From positions 8,556,746 to 8,620,745 of the forward strand of contig OX453273.1 in the NCBI GenBank assembly GCA_949710005.1: DNA of 64,000 nucleotides. Direction: 5' to 3'. The translations under genes and the position numbers were made by a program. The notes below the pieces were generated by a model that saw only the letters and a program-made list of their open reading frames with translations, was not told where the DNA came from and ran no database searches. This document shows, piece after piece, positions 36,156-46,539 of this stretch. Numbering within the stretch: position 1 is the first letter of the stretch; the number at the start of each line of letters is the position of its first letter. Source of the stretch: Ricordea florida. Its lineage: Eukaryota > Cnidaria > Anthozoa > Corallimorpharia > Ricordeidae.

Positions 36156-37358
36156 TTACCGAAATAGATACCACGCTAATCCGCCAGATATAATTATAAA
36201 TGCTAATATATTCTTTTCATGTTGCGTTGAGTCAATATAATTTTCAGCGGAGCTGGTACTGCGGATTTCCTGTTTCATCGAGTCTGTTTTAATTAGTGGT
36301 TTTGGTTCCTTCGTTTCAGTTTTACCTTCCAGATGAATATGAGGTAACTTTAACTTTGAAGATCCTAAGTTATGACTTATTCCAACCTGTTTAGATTCAG
36401 TGTTTAGGGAATTATTCACTCCAAAATTCATATCATTACTCGCTTTCATAAGTTTGTTATTAAAACCTGTCACGCTTTCAGTATTGATTATCATATTACT
36501 AGGCATCAACCATACACCAGGAGCAATAGCTAAATCAAGCCGTAATTTCGATTCTTGTACAGCTAATTGATACCTTTGGATAGAACTAGAAATGTCATTC
36601 TCAATCACACTACTTTCAAATAAAGACAAGAATTCTTGTTGAGTCTCTATCGCTCCGCCGCCATTACCATAAATTGAATTTCTTGTGTTTACTTGTGCCC
36701 CCAATATGCAGTATACAAAAGCTTCAGCAGATCGATTCAATCTACCAAGTCCAGCTTTAGTGAGTCCATGTCCGCTTGTTGGGATAAACCAAGCATATTT
36801 GAAATCGGCAAAGTCATCGTTACGGATAAATGAAATGAGATTACCCTTTTCTTTCTTACCTCCTTCATCAGCGAATTTACCGCCTTCACCGGGCCATTGA
36901 TCTGCTTCAACATCATAATTCCTTACAATATGTATATTTTGATAACCACCACCTTTTCCATGGTATCCAGAACCATAATCAAGGAATATATCTCCCAATC
37001 CTCCATTTCTTCCACCTTTCCATCTAAAATCTGAGTTTTTTGATATGTTAAATTCTGCACACAATCGTTGATATGCAACTTTACTATATGGATTATTATT
37101 TATCACAAAAGGTTGCTCATAAGGTAAGGGAAGACTAATATTACTTGCATCTGGTGATAATACAAAGAAACGTTTATCTCCTCTAGCAAAATTATGATAG
37201 GTTTTATTTTTAGCATAAGTTGGGCATATTAAAACAATGAATTCAAACAATTTTCGGAATGACCCTCGGAGTTGATCTATGATGTACTTTGTTTTTCCAC
37301 AATTTGTTGGGCCTGTTATAATACAGTGGAAAGGAATTTTATCTCGTAATTCTTCCAT
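36156..37358 (-). CDS. In-frame fusion: packaging ATPase N-terminus to 530-aa protein C-terminus (E2)
   Basis: Residues 1-73 match the E1 ATPase including Walker A GPTNCGKT, up to VLSPDASNI. From SLPLPYEQPFVINNN onward the 400-aa protein matches residues 207-530 of the E1 large protein, including the Gly-rich region and the membrane anchor IISGGLAWYLFR. Walker B and the Gln sensor are lost, so it is not a working ATPase. The join (about 37133-37138) keeps frame. The start is eight bases after the capsid stop, and the TCTAAAGA box seen in E1 is gone. Confidence 0.85.
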   Translation of the reverse strand: MEELRDKIPFHCIITGPTNCGKTKYIIDQLRGSFRKLFEFIVLICPTYAKNKTYHNFARGDKRFFVLSPDASNISLPLPYEQPFVINNNPYSKVAYQRLCAEFNISKNSDFRWKGGRNGGLGDIFLDYGSGYHGKGGGYQNIHIVRNYDVEADQWPGEGGKFADEGGKKEKGNLISFIRNDDFADFKYAWFIPTSGHGLTKAGLGRLNRSAEAFVYCILGAQVNTRNSIYGNGGGAIETQQEFLSLFESSVIENDISSSIQRYQLAVQESKLRLDLAIAPGVWLMPSNMIINTESVTGFNNKLMKASNDMNFGVNNSLNTESKQVGISHNLGSSKLKLPHIHLEGKTETKEPKPLIKTDSMKQEIRSTSSAENYIDSTQHEKNILAFIIISGGLAWYLFR

Positions 37359-37366
37359 CTTTTTAA

Positions 37367-38602
37367 CTAATACATGATTGATCTTAAGTTTGAATTCATA
37401 ACCTCCATTAACGCATCAGCCACAACAAACATGTAACAAGTCATAATACCAGAACCAATAGCTATTCTTTTAATTTCTATTTTTATACCATCTTGTGCGT
37501 TGTTTAATGCCAGACCTCCTCCATGAATTATATTATCTGGATTTGTTCTCAAATCAATCCACAGAGCAAACTTATTACCATAAAAATCCTTTTCCTTTAC
37601 CGACCATCGGGAGGAATCACTGAAACGTTTCTTTATTGACTCCCAAAGATCTGACGGCACCATTCCTTTTGAGTAGAAACGATTTGGCACGCCATTAACA
37701 TCGATATTTATTGAGGTGATACCTGGATTGAAAAAATTCTCAGAGTCTCTGGCTCCTCCAACGTATGGTATCATAAACAAACATAATATCCCCGTAATTG
37801 ACCTTCTAGGTAGATTAATATGCTGGTTTATAACACTATCAGTAGGTCTGGATATGGTGAAAGTTTTGTGTAGAGTAACATTCTCATAAAAGAATCCTTT
37901 ACCAACCTGATAAGCTGCTTGTGCCTCACGAGCTAAGTATTCGCTTAATATACAAGAATATTCCAACTCAAGGTTTGTGATTTTGTAAGTTGGAGTCTTT
38001 GTTGTATCAGAATAAACAACAATATCATGAACTGGGGCTAGCGTAATCTCAAATATTAGTTGATGATCTAACGCTTTTGGGTAGAAAACCCCATGATCAT
38101 TGAGAATAGGATGATTTAGTGCGATGTGGTACTTGGTGTTATGTACTACTGCAAGTGCTACTTCTTTTGCGTCTGTGTCTACCTTATCACCCGCATTTGA
38201 CCTTAGCTTCCTAATGTTTACAGAAGAAATACCTTGCCTTAATCTATCCTCCCGTTCTTCATCTGATAAGAATAAATCATGGTATGTTTGAAATACATCG
38301 TATCTTTGAGTCTCCTGTAGTGTTTCACCTCCAAAAAGAACCTTGAGTCTGGATACAAGGTTACTACCTACATTATTCACTAGGGTGTTATTTTCATGCC
38401 CCTCAACAGTCAATTTAAATACCAGATATACGCTTCCTGGTACAATCACTAAATTTTCAGAAAGTTTAGGAATATTTATGTATAGAGTTTCTCCAGGATT
38501 GGCTGATGATGGGTTTAGTGTAATTCTATTCAATGTTGATTCCGCTTTCAAACCTAGTGGTACTCTCGGAATCCTGTTTGGGTTAATTTTTTCAGACGTC
38601 AT
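37367..38602 (-). CDS. Candidate major capsid protein (E2)
   Basis: 411 aa, collinear with the E1 protein (7738-9012) over its whole length, sharing the MTSEKINPNRIPR start, the central block LNHPILNDHGVFYPKAL and the MFVVADALMEVMNS end. It lacks the GC-rich inserts, which supports those being additions in E1. Open and full length, so capsid function may persist. Major capsid identity is inferred from position and size. Confidence 0.7.
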   Translation of the reverse strand: MTSEKINPNRIPRVPLGLKAESTLNRITLNPSSANPGETLYINIPKLSENLVIVPGSVYLVFKLTVEGHENNTLVNNVGSNLVSRLKVLFGGETLQETQRYDVFQTYHDLFLSDEEREDRLRQGISSVNIRKLRSNAGDKVDTDAKEVALAVVHNTKYHIALNHPILNDHGVFYPKALDHQLIFEITLAPVHDIVVYSDTTKTPTYKITNLELEYSCILSEYLAREAQAAYQVGKGFFYENVTLHKTFTISRPTDSVINQHINLPRRSITGILCLFMIPYVGGARDSENFFNPGITSINIDVNGVPNRFYSKGMVPSDLWESIKKRFSDSSRWSVKEKDFYGNKFALWIDLRTNPDNIIHGGGLALNNAQDGIKIEIKRIAIGSGIMTCYMFVVADALMEVMNSNLRSIMY

Positions 38603-38635
38603 ATTGATTTATAAGATACTTTAGTTAATCTTTAA
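38603..38635. promoter_or_regulatory. Compact divergent promoter between integrase and capsid genes (E2)
   Basis: 33 bases; on the minus strand it reads TTTAAAGATTAACTAAAG then TATCTTATAAATCA, nearly the same as the E1 spacer at 7704-7737. Confidence 0.6.
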
Positions 38636-39664
38636 ATGAGTTCACACTTATCGAGCAAAGCTCTCCCCACCTTCAGCGGATTGAAAAATTTAAGTCGGAT
38701 ATATTATTCAACTAAAGGATATTGGAAAGGATATTCTGCGATTAATAAATTAGCTGAGAAGTCAAAAGTAAGTGAAAATGTAGCAAAACAATGGTTAGAG
38801 AAACAAGCAATATGGCAAATATATCTACCAGCTCCAAAGTATATTCCTAGACCGCACTGGACTGTGGATAAACCTAATCAGATTCACCAAGCAGATTTAT
38901 TATTTTTACCGCATGATAGAGTTGGAAGAAAAACATATAAATACGCATTAGTTGTGGTTGATGTTGCCTCTAGATACAAAGATTCTGAACCATTAACCTC
39001 AAAAGAAAGTCGAGAGATATCTAAAGCTTTTGAAAAAATATATTCTAGAAAAATGAGATACCCTAAAACATTAATGGTTGATCCAGGAAGAGAATTTATG
39101 GGTGAGGTTTCCAAACTTATGAATTATCATAATGTGAAAATACAAAGAAGTGAAGCTGGAAATCATAGAGCCCAAGCATTTGTTGAAAGAGCAAACAGAA
39201 TATTAGGCGAAAGATTATTTAGTCATCAATATGCGCAAGAAATGATTAGTGATGAAAGGTCGAGAGTATGGGTGAAAAGATTACCAGATATTATAAAAAC
39301 TTTGAATAATACACCAACTAGATTAACAGGAAAAGAACCCAATGAGGTTATAAAACTTAAAGAGGTTGATATTGAACCTAAAAATTACCAACGCAAGGTG
39401 GGGCTTGATGAGATTAGATTGCCTCCTAGTGTTAAAGTTAGATATTTATTATCTCCTGGGGAACTTGAAGGTGGTGAAAAAAGGCGTGCCACAGATCCTA
39501 TTTGGAGTATAAAAATTTATGATCTTTCTAGAAGTGTTGTTTCACCCAATCAGCCGGTTTTGTATTATTTAGTAGATGGCCCTAGTAGGGGATTTGTAAG
39601 GGAAGAATTACAGGTTGTGCCTTATGATACAGAGTTACCACCTAATTCTGTGTTGAAACAATAA
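38636..39664 (+). CDS. Retroviral-type (rve) integrase (E2)
   Basis: 342 aa, open. The DDE triad is retained: HQAD, MVDPGREF and AFVERAN, with the last two acids 35 residues apart, followed by RRATDPIWSIK and RGFVREE in the C-terminal domain. The first 16 residues differ from E1 because this copy has only a short piece of the GC-rich insert (ATCGAGCAAAGCTCTCCCC). The 3' end overlaps the polymerase gene by 43 bases in convergent orientation, as in E1. Confidence 0.9.
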   Translation: MSSHLSSKALPTFSGLKNLSRIYYSTKGYWKGYSAINKLAEKSKVSENVAKQWLEKQAIWQIYLPAPKYIPRPHWTVDKPNQIHQADLLFLPHDRVGRKTYKYALVVVDVASRYKDSEPLTSKESREISKAFEKIYSRKMRYPKTLMVDPGREFMGEVSKLMNYHNVKIQRSEAGNHRAQAFVERANRILGERLFSHQYAQEMISDERSRVWVKRLPDIIKTLNNTPTRLTGKEPNEVIKLKEVDIEPKNYQRKVGLDEIRLPPSVKVRYLLSPGELEGGEKRRATDPIWSIKIYDLSRSVVSPNQPVLYYLVDGPSRGFVREELQVVPYDTELPPNSVLKQ

Positions 39665-42600
39665 TGCCCGTATGCAAAAGTATTTATTCCATCTTCACAA
39701 ATTATTCTCTTGTCATCATCACAAGACAGTGCAACTTTGTTAACAGTTTCGGTGTAAACATCATGCATATTACTTCTGAATACATTCATCTGTCTCATTT
39801 GTGGCTGTTTATTGAATAGACAATCCTTATAATCATCAAAGCTTATGGTCTTTTTTACTACTACCTTCTTCATTCCCTTACATTTCTTTTCTTCTTCACC
39901 TTCATCCATCCTGTATGAATAAAGCTTAGCTCGCAAGCCCACAAATTCAGTTATCTGCTTACCGCCAGCCTCATCTTTAAACATATTGATAACTTTTTTA
40001 TTCACACCAGTCTCAATGCCAGATGGATGGTTTTTGGGATAATTGCTGGTATCAAACATTTCTCTCACATCTGGACTAATATCCTTGTAGAAATCTTCTG
40101 TTTCTATTTCATATGCAAGACTATCCGTATCTGTAAAAAGCAATTTAGCCATTTCACCGTATTTAGGTTTGATATAGTTATAGTGAAAGTTGTACATTGT
40201 TGTTTTACTTAGATCTAGAATGCACATGCCTAAATAAACAGGTTTATTGAATACTAACTTTGTTTTCTTCATGTGGATAGCTACAAGATTTTCACAAAAG
40301 ATAGTGCGATGATTATAATTTGGTTTTGATATTAATTTTTTCGCATCTTTTTGATTTGTAACTAATTTAATGTCAACCCTATTTCTAATGTTTTCCATGG
40401 TTTTACCAAACACAGAGTTGTTCATTAACTTGAAGAAATCTTTTTCAAAATCATTCTTTGCTTCGGCTCTGAGTTTTGTATTCAAGTCAATATATGGTTT
40501 TAACCAAGCAGAATCTTTAAATGTAATACCCCTATGAATCTTTGTTATTTTTAATCCCAAACTTTCATAAAGTTTTAGTGTTTCATGATGAACAACATAA
40601 TTTACCTTATTTTTTAGGTTTGGGATTAATTTCTCCACTTTATTAACTACAATCCTCTCTGGAGCTAGAGGATAATCATTATGTAAATCATGTAGGTGAT
40701 TTGGGTATTCCAAATCAACCTCTAATATACATGGTATATTTTTCCATTCTCTAAGCTCTTTATCAACCATCCATCTAAACCCATGAGTAGGTAGTGGGTT
40801 ACTCATTCCTCCACCATATAAATTATTAGCGTCAAGATATTGTATATACTTTATTGGTAGTTTTAGATCATATTCACCCATGTATGGGTTGTTTGCTTTA
40901 CCATATCTAGTAGAGATCATAGATACGCCTCCTCGAATGCCTTTCTCAAACATAAGTAACATGTCAACGTCGGTTAGCAACTCCAAATTCACTTTCGTTA
41001 ACTTTAATGCTGCATCCCAAGCTAGTCCTGGTGCTGTATAATACCAAGCAGGATCTAAACCATAATTCTTTTGGCAAACATCTCTAAAGTTCTCGAATAC
41101 ATCCGCTAAAAGTAGTACATCCGACTTTAGATATAGATCATGATATTCTCTCATTGTTTTCATATTGAAGGTTTTCCATACATTTTTAGCGTGTTGGTAG
41201 CTATCTTCTGTTATATCTTCATCGTTGAGTTTTGAGTAGAATTCATCCTTTGGTGGAAGTTGGGTTTCATTGAGTTTATCTAATTCATCAAACCAATCAT
41301 ATGGATATACACCCTTTCTCAACAATAACTTTAATTCTTCACCTTTATAGAAATTATTTAAGTTTTTGAAAGATTCTTTTGGTAGATTAGTTACTAATTT
41401 TTCTAGACTTGTTGCCATAAATTTAAATGAATCAATGAATCTAATATCTCGCTTCACCTCAACCCGCTTACCTTCTTTATTTGTAAATGTATCAACCACA
41501 ATCTGTTTTGTGAAAGAAATATACTTTTCCTCATTATTAGGTATACATTTTATTTTACCTTCTGTTGTTCCAAGATTCTTTATAAAAAGATGGGCGTCAT
41601 ATCCAGATAGGTTGTGAAATATTACTGGGAAAAACTTTGGAATCTTATAATTTAAGTTACATTCATTATGAGCCGCTCCTCTATACTTTCCTGTGAGATG
41701 ACAGTGATCTATTACCTTATCTTCTCCCAATTCATCTTCACAAATGTGGCAGTGAGTAGCATTTTCATATTCTTTTTTATCCATTTCTGACATATTCTCC
41801 GCTTTTTTATGGTATTTTGTTTTATTATAAATTTTCTTAATATCTTGCTCTAAATTATCTACAAATATCCGAGGAATATCATCATCTGTGGATTTGGCAG
41901 TATATTTTACAAGCTTGGGTGGAAATAATTTATCATCAAAAGACTTTATGAGATAGCAAAATCCTGATGGTTTATGTTTCTGGTATTGATTAGTATAGCT
42001 TTTACTTTCATTTGGCGAACAGGTATGTATTTTCTCTGTAAAGCTCTCAAAGTCTGCGTATACAACAAATGGTACTCGCATTTTCCTGTTTAAGTTATTA
42101 AATTTAATATACTTTGGATTTCCATCTTCATCTTTAGGCATATCAATCTTAACTTCTTCATTTGTGGCGCAATATTCAAGATGTTTTTCCAATGATTTTT
42201 CAGCCTGGAATGCGTTTAAACATCTATGGCAAAAATGCATCTTTGATTTATGTTTACTAACTTTTGAGGCTAATAATCTACTAATATTCTTTATCCAGCA
42301 GTAGTGATTATTTTCACCTTCTGATATTAGAAGTAGGTTGATTAGATAACCTTTTTGTTTTTTACTTATTCTTAGGGGGTATACATCACCTTCTTCATAT
42401 CCATAGACATTAATAGTGTAGTATGGGTTTTGTTTTTCAAACTTGTTAATTTGTTTTAGTGAGGTAGGAAACTCCATTCCCGACCAGTCAAATTTATTTG
42501 AATTTTCTATCATTTGTTTGTTTAATCTTTCTGGGTGAATTTTTTGTATGTAAACAGCAGAGGTTACGGCCCACTTAAAACACTCATGATCATTTTCATT

Positions 42601-43806
42601 CTTAACATTTATAATAGCCTTCTTTTTTGCTAATATTGGTGGTAATTCAATATAGGAACTTCCAACAAAAGGTTCGAAAGGGTCAATGTTGATATCAAAG
42701 TATTCAACTTGATCGAATTGCCAATTAGAACCTTGATTTTGAAACTGTTGGATTGATTCAAGTTGGTGATTTGTCATCATATTGAATAATTCAGATAAAT
42801 CAGTTGATAAAGTAATCGTTTCTACTTTTGAATGAAAGTACCCAAAGCTTTGATCAATCTTTCTTGTAGCGGGATTCTCTTTTTTAAACTTACACGTAAA
42901 TATAAATTTCACCTTGATCGGTTTCTTTTTCTTGTTAATTAGATCAAGAACTTTTGGTTTGATATTATTTAAAAACGCTTTAGGCCCATAACCTTTCTTT
43001 CCATCTATCCTATAAGTTTTCAAATAACCTCTTAATGCTGTTTGTTGTTCATTAAATGTGAAATCTTCCTCATTTTCTTTTTCATCCTTATTATTCTCTT
43101 TATTTTTTGAATTAGATTTAGTTATTTGTGTTGGTTTTGGTTCTTTAGGTCTTGCTCCCTCCTTTTCATAATCCCTGGCTTTAATTGAATCTTCATCTCT
43201 TTTATCTTTTTTTGATTTAGTTGGTGGTTTTGGTTCTTTAGGTCTTGCTCCCTCCTTTTCATAATCCCTAGCTGTAATTAAATCTTTATCTCTTTTAACT
43301 TTTTTTGATTTAGTTTGCGGTTTTGACTCTTTAGGTTGATTTGCTTTTTTATATCTTTCTATAAATTTTTTTGCTAGTTCTTCTGTTTTATTTTTTACTT
43401 TTTCAGGAATGTATGGTTTTACAAAATTCCAAAACTTGTTTAATACATTTCCTAAAAAAGGAGTTTGTTTTATTGGTGGTGGGGTCCTTGTTGGTTTGGG
43501 TGGTGAGGGTCTTTTTGGCTTAGGTTTATTAATATTTATTTTGGGTTGATTTGGAGGAGAGTCGGGTGGTGTACCAGGCATTGGTCTTGGTGGAGGAGAG
43601 CCGGGTGGTGTGCCAGGCATTGGTTGTTCTTCATTAAATCTTTGTCTTTGTCTTTGTCTTTGCCTGTAATTTTCCAAATCTTCATTTGTATTGATACCCA
43701 TTTCACGTAATGCTTCTATTTTTTCCGCTTTTTGCATACCAGTTCTACCCCGTATACGCAATTCTTTCACAATTTGTTTTAATTCAACATCTTTCAATTG
43801 TTCCAT
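39622..43806 (-). CDS. Protein-primed family B DNA polymerase (E2 pPolB)
   Basis: 1394 aa from the MEQLKDVE start (a start at 43830 would add eight residues; see the zinc-protein entry for why I prefer the inner ATG). SAP-like N-terminus encoded in the TIR, then QRQRQRQR and Pro-rich linkers and two near-identical KARDYEKEGARPKE repeats. Exo I YADFE, endonuclease VII-like CHIC...DHCHLTG...CNL, exo II HNLSGYD, exo III YHDLYLKSD, motif A YLDANNLYG, motif B KLMNNSVFGKT, motif C FTDTDSL and KLY are all present. The eight-cysteine insert of E1 is absent. It looks catalytically complete. Confidence 0.92.
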   Translation of the reverse strand: MEQLKDVELKQIVKELRIRGRTGMQKAEKIEALREMGINTNEDLENYRQRQRQRQRFNEEQPMPGTPPGSPPPRPMPGTPPDSPPNQPKININKPKPKRPSPPKPTRTPPPIKQTPFLGNVLNKFWNFVKPYIPEKVKNKTEELAKKFIERYKKANQPKESKPQTKSKKVKRDKDLITARDYEKEGARPKEPKPPTKSKKDKRDEDSIKARDYEKEGARPKEPKPTQITKSNSKNKENNKDEKENEEDFTFNEQQTALRGYLKTYRIDGKKGYGPKAFLNNIKPKVLDLINKKKKPIKVKFIFTCKFKKENPATRKIDQSFGYFHSKVETITLSTDLSELFNMMTNHQLESIQQFQNQGSNWQFDQVEYFDINIDPFEPFVGSSYIELPPILAKKKAIINVKNENDHECFKWAVTSAVYIQKIHPERLNKQMIENSNKFDWSGMEFPTSLKQINKFEKQNPYYTINVYGYEEGDVYPLRISKKQKGYLINLLLISEGENNHYCWIKNISRLLASKVSKHKSKMHFCHRCLNAFQAEKSLEKHLEYCATNEEVKIDMPKDEDGNPKYIKFNNLNRKMRVPFVVYADFESFTEKIHTCSPNESKSYTNQYQKHKPSGFCYLIKSFDDKLFPPKLVKYTAKSTDDDIPRIFVDNLEQDIKKIYNKTKYHKKAENMSEMDKKEYENATHCHICEDELGEDKVIDHCHLTGKYRGAAHNECNLNYKIPKFFPVIFHNLSGYDAHLFIKNLGTTEGKIKCIPNNEEKYISFTKQIVVDTFTNKEGKRVEVKRDIRFIDSFKFMATSLEKLVTNLPKESFKNLNNFYKGEELKLLLRKGVYPYDWFDELDKLNETQLPPKDEFYSKLNDEDITEDSYQHAKNVWKTFNMKTMREYHDLYLKSDVLLLADVFENFRDVCQKNYGLDPAWYYTAPGLAWDAALKLTKVNLELLTDVDMLLMFEKGIRGGVSMISTRYGKANNPYMGEYDLKLPIKYIQYLDANNLYGGGMSNPLPTHGFRWMVDKELREWKNIPCILEVDLEYPNHLHDLHNDYPLAPERIVVNKVEKLIPNLKNKVNYVVHHETLKLYESLGLKITKIHRGITFKDSAWLKPYIDLNTKLRAEAKNDFEKDFFKLMNNSVFGKTMENIRNRVDIKLVTNQKDAKKLISKPNYNHRTIFCENLVAIHMKKTKLVFNKPVYLGMCILDLSKTTMYNFHYNYIKPKYGEMAKLLFTDTDSLAYEIETEDFYKDISPDVREMFDTSNYPKNHPSGIETGVNKKVINMFKDEAGGKQITEFVGLRAKLYSYRMDEGEEEKKCKGMKKVVVKKTISFDDYKDCLFNKQPQMRQMNVFRSNMHDVYTETVNKVALSCDDDKRIICEDGINTFAYGHYCFNTELGGNSVS

Positions 43807-44126
43807 TTTGTATTGTATACTATTATTCATCCTTTTAAATCATATTTTTTTTCTTATTTTTTTTTTCTTATTTTTTTTTTTTTGATTTTGTCCTAGAAAT
43901 CGCTTTTTTCTTATTTTTTTTTTGATTTTGTCCCAGAAATCGCTTTTTTCTTATTTTTTTTTTTTTTTTGATTTTGTCCCAGAAACCGATTTTTTCTTAT
44001 TTTTTTTTGATTTTGTCCTAGAAACCGATTTTTTCTTATTTTTTTTGATTTTTGATTTTGTCCCAGAAACCGATTTTTTCTTATTTTTTTTTGATTTTGT
44101 CCCAGAAACCGCTTTTTTCCCCTACT
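43625..44126 (-). repeat. E2 right TIR, reaching into the polymerase coding region
   Basis: Inverted copy of 34122-34622 with six repeat units in the same order of GGG/AGG variants. Followed by CCTCA at 44127-44131. Confidence 0.88.
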
Positions 44127-44131
44127 CCTCA

Positions 44132-44963
44132 AATGAAACTTTCAACAAGCAATTACAATGGCACTTAAATTACACCACCTCTATACCTATCCCTAGGCTT
44201 AAGAACTAAAGACACAAACAATACATGTATATTTCTACAGACATAAAGGTTACAATATATACCGTGTGCAAAAGTGAAAAGACTATTACCAGTACTTGTA
44301 TCTGGGTACCAAAAAACATGTATGGTGCAGTGACATCTACAGCGTTCCTCCATATATGTACAATGCAGTATAAATTACATGTATATTCTGATGAGCATTA
44401 ATCAAAGACTCCGGTTTTGGAAGGATATTGCTATATGCATAATAAATTATAGTTCCTCTTTTGAAAAATTGCAGAGACTTACTTTTTATCAAGGTGAAAT
44501 CCATTGAAATCCTCCCTTTTGATCAGGACTCTGTATACCTTCCTGAGAGATCTCTATTAAGCAAACACATGAAAAAAAAAATAATGTCTGATGTTACAAT
44601 AGGCTAAACTTCCTTTGTCAAAGGACTGTTCGCATTGTGCCCCTCCTAACTGGCTCAACCGAAAAAAGGTGCATTTCAGTCAAATTAATTAATTTAAGAT
44701 AATTATTTAAATGAAAATAATTTATGCACAATTTGGGCGCCAAAACGTATTTCATAAACAAAGCCATCGAGAACGAATTTTACAGGTCAATGCATCATGT
44801 TCTAATAAGCAGAAATTAGTATACAATTATTGTCATGTATATGCCGTATTTATGTGATTAAAACGTGCAGTTCTTCTACTTACTCTACAACCGGCGGGAA
44901 CGGCAATGAGTCTCTGGCTCGTTATCATCTTCGGAGATTTTCTCCCAGAGGAATGCCTGGAGT
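44132..44963. other. AT-rich DNA without a supported gene
   Basis: Right flank of E2; short frames only. Confidence 0.4.
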
Positions 44964-45110
44964 TTACCCCTCATTTAACCTTTGCTCAATCCGTTTGAGC
45001 ACTTCTGCTTGATGCTTGCTTGTCCTTTCGTGCTCTTGCCGCAGCTTTTCGTTCTCTCCGGCAAGATCACGGTTGCTTTGGATGAGTTTCCCCAACAGCA
45101 CGACGCAATC
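44964..45110 (-). CDS. Possible terminal exon encoding a coiled-coil (partial)
   Basis: On the minus strand, after an AG acceptor-like TTATTAAG, an open stretch encodes [19 protein letters not shown] and onward to [10 protein letters not shown] and a stop at 44964. The heptad-like charge pattern and C-terminal stop suggest a last exon of a host or transposon gene. Upstream exons are not identified; the zinc-finger-like ORF at 48722-48919 on the same strand is a candidate partner. Confidence 0.3.
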   Translation of the reverse strand, partial: DCVVLLGKLIQSNRDLAGENEKLRQEHERTSKHQAEVLKRIEQRLNEG

Positions 45111-45254
45111 TTAATAAGACATTACAGAACGAATTCACCCGAACTGATCTTCCAATCTGCAATTAACCTGAGTGTACAAGAAATTGCACAATAATACGAT
45201 ATTTATAATCTCAGTGGGCTAAAGAGCAACAAAATCAGAGCTAGGCCGGCTCGA

Positions 45255-45440
45255 GTGTCTCTCAACGAACAACAGTTTGCGCGCTCCGTTGTACAAATCC
45301 GGCCCCTGATGTCTCGCCTCGCTCTGGTTCAAAATTCGCTGACCCGTAACACAAAAGGCTCAAAAGGTGATACTCCTGACGTGGCCGCACAGCTTCGAAA
45401 TCGGCGGGAACAGAGCGGGAACACACGCAAAAGTTTGGGA
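45255..45440 (+). CDS. Possible internal/first exon ending at a GTAAGT donor (partial)
   Basis: An open plus-strand stretch of about 62 codons (with ATG at 45309, MSRLALVQNSLTRN) runs into GGGAGGTAAGTTCG near 45441, a strong donor consensus. Composition is GC-richer than surroundings. No domain recognised; gene membership unknown. Confidence 0.3.
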
Positions 45441-46539
45441 GGTAAGTTCGACGAATTTTTTGTACTTTCTTTGCATGTCAGGCGGTGTGCGTAGTCTTTT
45501 TCCTAGATAAAACTAGATGATAATGCGAATTTGCATCTCATCGTACTCAAGTAATAGGCAGTAGTGACCCGGCAATGATCATAGATGTAATTAAGTTTGG
45601 ATGTATTCTTAAAGGTTACAATTATGTATATATCGGCCTGTTTAAGTTTCACTGCAAGCGCCATCGATTACATTTAGCTTATAATTTCATGGCTTGCAAG
45701 GCAAATTTGTTAAGAATTACATTGTACACGGGCTGTGACGTTCTGTGATTATGTAAGCTTACATTATCCGAATCCTAAGCTTGTAACTTATTAGCAGGAC
45801 ATCATGATAATTTTTCAACAGGGGGTAGGGGTTGCAGCACAGTTTTTTTCCACAAAAAATTCGTTTGTTTTAGTGCATTCATGAGTGGTTACCAAAACTA
45901 GATAGTGAGAAAATTTATGTAAAAGGCAAATACATCATGAGTCTTTCTGAATTTAAGCTGACTCTCTCTTTGAAAACCCTATAACATGGCTTCTGATATG
46001 TTACAAATTTGAAGAGCATAGCCAATATTTGAAATTCTAAATTCTTAGCTGTCCCTTTGTTCACGTATACTATGTAATGCTTGCTTAACCCTGTGTAGTA
46101 ATCCCCATGTATTCATTACTGGTTCAAACTTGTTTTCTCTCCAACTGATTCTTTTACTGTAGATGGAAAAGCATAACAAAGATAAAAGAAGGGAGTAATT
46201 GAAGAAATGTAAGAGGAGATTGAAAGGTTACAGAACTGAGGTGCAGTACATGGAACAAAGTGATTCCACTGAACAAGATCAGAGTACATGTAGTTTGGTC
46301 CCAGAGAAGAACAACTATAACATTGATGACGACAATGGTAGTGGCAGTGGTGATTGCTGTTGTTGCTTGGATCTCACTGATCCCAATTTGATTAAAATGT
46401 TTGCCCAACCAAAACTAAGTGAGGATCTCCTTTATGTTTCATTTTACCGCTACCAAAGAAACAAGAGGAACCTGTTGAAACTGCTGAGTAATTTTCTTCA
46501 GTATGCATGACTGCCTTTTACAATTTACGAGTCTACAAC

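Larger units (their letters stand above)
34122..44126. mobile_element. Element 2: shortened Polinton-like relative of E1, inverted
   Basis: A 10-kb unit with about 500-bp TIRs starting AGTAGGGG. Read from its right end, the order is polymerase B, integrase, capsid candidate, ATPase/530-aa fusion, 211-aa protein, relic of the 174-aa gene and zinc-knuckle protein: the E1 order minus a block removed between ATPase and 530-aa gene. Polymerase, integrase and capsid frames are all open. It could be a non-autonomous derivative that relies on a complete relative for packaging. Confidence 0.88.

Noticed and set aside
46199-46510. 103-aa ORF beside the satellite
   Set aside because: Possible exon, but low-complexity (SGSGDCCCC) and without recognisable domain or clear splice sites; left out of the gene list.
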